NCBI GenBank assembly: GCA_015523645.1
Contig: WAJY01000020.1
Coordinates: forward strand, 1 to 6,677
Reading direction: 5' to 3'
Source: Geoglobus sp.
GTDB taxonomy: Archaea > Halobacteriota > Archaeoglobi > Archaeoglobales > Archaeoglobaceae
Length of the DNA: 6,677 nt
Within the stretch, counting starts at the first letter, position 1. Each line of letters starts with the position of its first letter. The translations under genes and the position numbers were made by a program. This document shows, one piece after another, positions 5,448 to 6,677 of this stretch. Under the pieces are notes generated by a model. The model did not search any database. It saw only the letters and a program-made list of their open reading frames with translations, and was not told the DNA's origin.

Positions 5448-5463
5448 ACAAAAAATTTAAAAA
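5448..5463 (+). promoter_or_regulatory. Possible TATA region for the plus-strand oxidoreductase operon
   Basis: An AAAAAATTTAAAAA stretch about 25 bp upstream of position 5482 could act as a box A. It would give a leader of roughly 15 nt, just enough to hold the GGAGGTGA site. It sits beside the divergent thiolase promoter, so the two may compete or share regulation. Confidence 0.4.
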
Positions 5464-5477
5464 TTATAAACTTTTCT
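5464..5477 (-). promoter_or_regulatory. Archaeal BRE/TATA promoter for thiolase-DUF35
   Basis: Minus strand AGAAAAGTTTATAA: a purine-rich BRE followed by TTTATAA, centred about 28 bp before the ATG at 5440. No ribosome binding site precedes that ATG, so the mRNA is probably leaderless. This supports the 5440 start over upstream Met codons. Confidence 0.6.
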
Positions 5478-5484
5478 ATCAGTT

Positions 5485-5492
5485 GGAGGTGA
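5485..5492 (+). promoter_or_regulatory. Strong ribosome binding site of the LLM oxidoreductase
   Basis: GGAGGTGA, 4 nt before the ATG at 5497. It decides the start and contrasts with the apparently leaderless first genes elsewhere in the window. Confidence 0.75.
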
Positions 5493-5496
5493 TTGG

Positions 5497-6549
5497 ATGG
5501 ATTTTGAGGAGTTAAAATTTGGGATTGAGCCACCTAGCAATTCTTGGGGGTTAATAAAAGAGATAACCTTGATTTGCGAGAACTCTGGATATGACAGCCT
5601 TTGGATCCCAGATCATCTTGCAAACTTTGGAATAAGAAGATTCGACGCTTTGGAAGCTTGGAGTCTTGCCTCAGCCTTGTCAGTTTTAACCAAGAAAATA
5701 AGAATAGGGACTGGTGTTAGCGATACTTACAGACACCATCCTGCGGTTCTGGCTCAGATGGCTGTCACCTGTGATGTTGTATCAAATGGCAGAGCATTCT
5801 TGGGTATAGGCATAGGAGAAGCCATGAATCTTGTTCCTTACGGCATAAACTACGACAAGGCTGTGGGGAAAACAAGAGAAGCTGTGACAATAATTAGGAA
5901 ACTTTTGAAAGAGGATGATGTGACATTTGAAGGAAAGTATTACAGATTAAAGAACGCCTTCGTTCAGCCGAAACCACTGCAGGAGAATCTGCCAATCTAT
6001 ATTGCTGCAAATTCTCCTAAAACACTTAAAATGGCTGGAGAACTTGGGGATGGATGGATTCCAGCATCAATGACTCCAAGAGAGTACAAGGAGAAACTAA
6101 AAGAGCTTAGATCAATTGCAAAAAAAGCTGGAAGAAGCAAAGAGGAAATTGAACCTGGATTGTTTACGTACTGCGTGATAGAGAGAAGTTATGAATCAGC
6201 ATTAAAACTTGCAAAGATTCCGGTGAAGATGTATCTACTGAGCAGACCCAGAATTCTTGAGGAACTCGGATACGATCCTCCATCATATGACTTTGAAGCT
6301 ACGTTCAAGCTAACAATGAACAAAGAGAATGCAAAAAAGCTTTTAGAAGCAGCCAAACAGGTTCCAGATGAAGCTGTTGAGAAAAGTCCGGTGATAATAG
6401 GAGATCCTGATACCGTGATAAAGAAAATTGAAGAATTTGCGAAGGCTGGGGTAAAGCATTTTGCAATGTGCTTTTTTGTAAATCCAGACAGACTGAGAGA
6501 AACATGCCTTTACTTTGCAGATTCTGTGATTAGATACTTTAAGGGTTAG
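5497..6549 (+). CDS. LLM-class (luciferase-like) F420-dependent oxidoreductase, Mer/Fgd type
   Basis: 350 residues, one TIM-barrel domain of the bacterial luciferase-like superfamily. Seen: YDSLWIPDHL (32-41), KKIRIGTGVSDTYRHHPAVL (66-85), GRAFLGIGIGEAMN (98-111), YYRLKNAFVQPKPLQENLPI (148-167), YIAANSP (168-174) and a C-terminal IIGDPDTVIKKI (300-311). Asp39, His40 and Glu108 occupy the positions of the F420/substrate residues Asp39, His40 and Glu109 of mycobacterial F420-dependent glucose-6-phosphate dehydrogenase, while its Trp44 is Phe44 here. This supports an F420-dependent hydride-transfer enzyme rather than a monooxygenase. Methylenetetrahydromethanopterin reductase (Mer) is a relative, but the gene is not near C1 genes. 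Placed 12 bp before a crotonase gene and divergent from a thiolase, it may oxidise an alcohol or reduce an enoyl intermediate of the same pathway; that is inference. FMN rather than F420 use cannot be excluded. Confidence 0.88.
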   Translation: MDFEELKFGIEPPSNSWGLIKEITLICENSGYDSLWIPDHLANFGIRRFDALEAWSLASALSVLTKKIRIGTGVSDTYRHHPAVLAQMAVTCDVVSNGRAFLGIGIGEAMNLVPYGINYDKAVGKTREAVTIIRKLLKEDDVTFEGKYYRLKNAFVQPKPLQENLPIYIAANSPKTLKMAGELGDGWIPASMTPREYKEKLKELRSIAKKAGRSKEEIEPGLFTYCVIERSYESALKLAKIPVKMYLLSRPRILEELGYDPPSYDFEATFKLTMNKENAKKLLEAAKQVPDEAVEKSPVIIGDPDTVIKKIEEFAKAGVKHFAMCFFVNPDRLRETCLYFADSVIRYFKG

Positions 6550-6561
6550 CGGGGTGATAGA

Positions 6562-6677
6562 ATGGAAAATCTGGAGTTTGTTAGGTTTGTGGTTGATGAT
6601 GGTGTGGCTTGGATAGAGCTTAATAAGCCACCTTTAAACATCCTTGACATAAAAATGCTGAAAGAACTCTCTACTGC
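6562..6677 (+). CDS. Crotonase-superfamily enoyl-CoA hydratase, N-terminal fragment; cyclohexadienecarbonyl-CoA hydratase-like
   Basis: The first 38 complete codons are present, with two bases of the next; the gene continues beyond the window. Seen: FVRFVVDDGVAWIELNKPPL followed by NILDIKMLKEL, the first beta-strand and substrate-entry segment of the crotonase fold. The PPLN[IV]LDIxM variant is reminiscent of cyclohexa-1,5-diene-1-carbonyl-CoA hydratases of the benzoyl-CoA pathway, but it is also found in other crotonases. The catalytic region lies outside the window, so activity cannot be judged. The ATG at 6562 is preceded by a GGGGTGAT ribosome binding site starting 1 bp after the stop of the LLM gene, so the two form an operon. 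It differs clearly in sequence from the plus-strand crotonase at 3086 and is not a recent duplicate. Confidence 0.8.
   Translation, partial: MENLEFVRFVVDDGVAWIELNKPPLNILDIKMLKELST

Noticed and set aside
5441..5533. N-terminal extension of the thiolase to an ATG at 5533
   Set aside because: It would run through the divergent promoter spacer and into the oxidoreductase gene; the added residues have no thiolase similarity, while MSERIGIIGVGQTSF is the normal family start.
1..6677. CRISPR arrays, insertion sequences, tRNA or rRNA genes
   Set aside because: No spaced direct repeats, transposase-like frames, terminal inverted repeats or cloverleaf-like sequence were seen; almost all of the window is accounted for by the genes listed.

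Overview
The window looks like archaeal chromosomal DNA. First genes of transcription units are preceded by BRE/TATA-like elements about 25 bp before a start codon with no ribosome binding site, while internal genes carry GAGGTGA-type sites. The gene content is also archaeal: a CTP-dependent-type (DUF120) riboflavin kinase, a group II chaperonin relative, a thiolase/DUF35 pair and an F420-type flavin-free luciferase-like oxidoreductase. Together with moderately AT-rich DNA and aromatic/acyl-CoA genes, this suggests a member of the Archaeoglobales that degrades aromatic compounds, such as Ferroglobus. The taxon is inferred, not shown.

Left half (1-2993, all minus strand). In transcription order: ubiX (flavin prenyltransferase), ribK (FMN synthesis), then after a 97-bp gap with its own promoter a 63-residue double-CxxC protein, a UbiD-family (de)carboxylase with its catalytic triad intact, and the start of a divergent chaperonin subunit running off the left edge. 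These genes cover riboflavin to FMN, FMN to prenylated FMN, the enzyme that uses prenylated FMN, a likely small partner subunit and a possible folding factor. This is the most interesting part of the window.

Right half (2994-6677). A plus-strand crotonase-fold gene diverges from ubiX and lacks both hydratase glutamates, so it is more likely an isomerase. It meets a minus-strand thiolase-DUF35 pair tail to tail with 3 bp between stop codons. Divergent from the thiolase is a plus-strand operon holding an F420-dependent-type oxidoreductase and the start of a second crotonase, whose N-terminus resembles cyclohexadienecarbonyl-CoA hydratases. This set fits beta-oxidation-like processing of a CoA-activated, possibly aromatic-derived, acid.

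Working model (inference): the UbiD-type enzyme carboxylates or decarboxylates an aromatic substrate, and the right-hand genes handle CoA thioesters from it or a linked pathway. The substrate cannot be read from the sequence. I see no RNA genes, CRISPR arrays, insertion sequences or gene-free stretch longer than about 100 bp.
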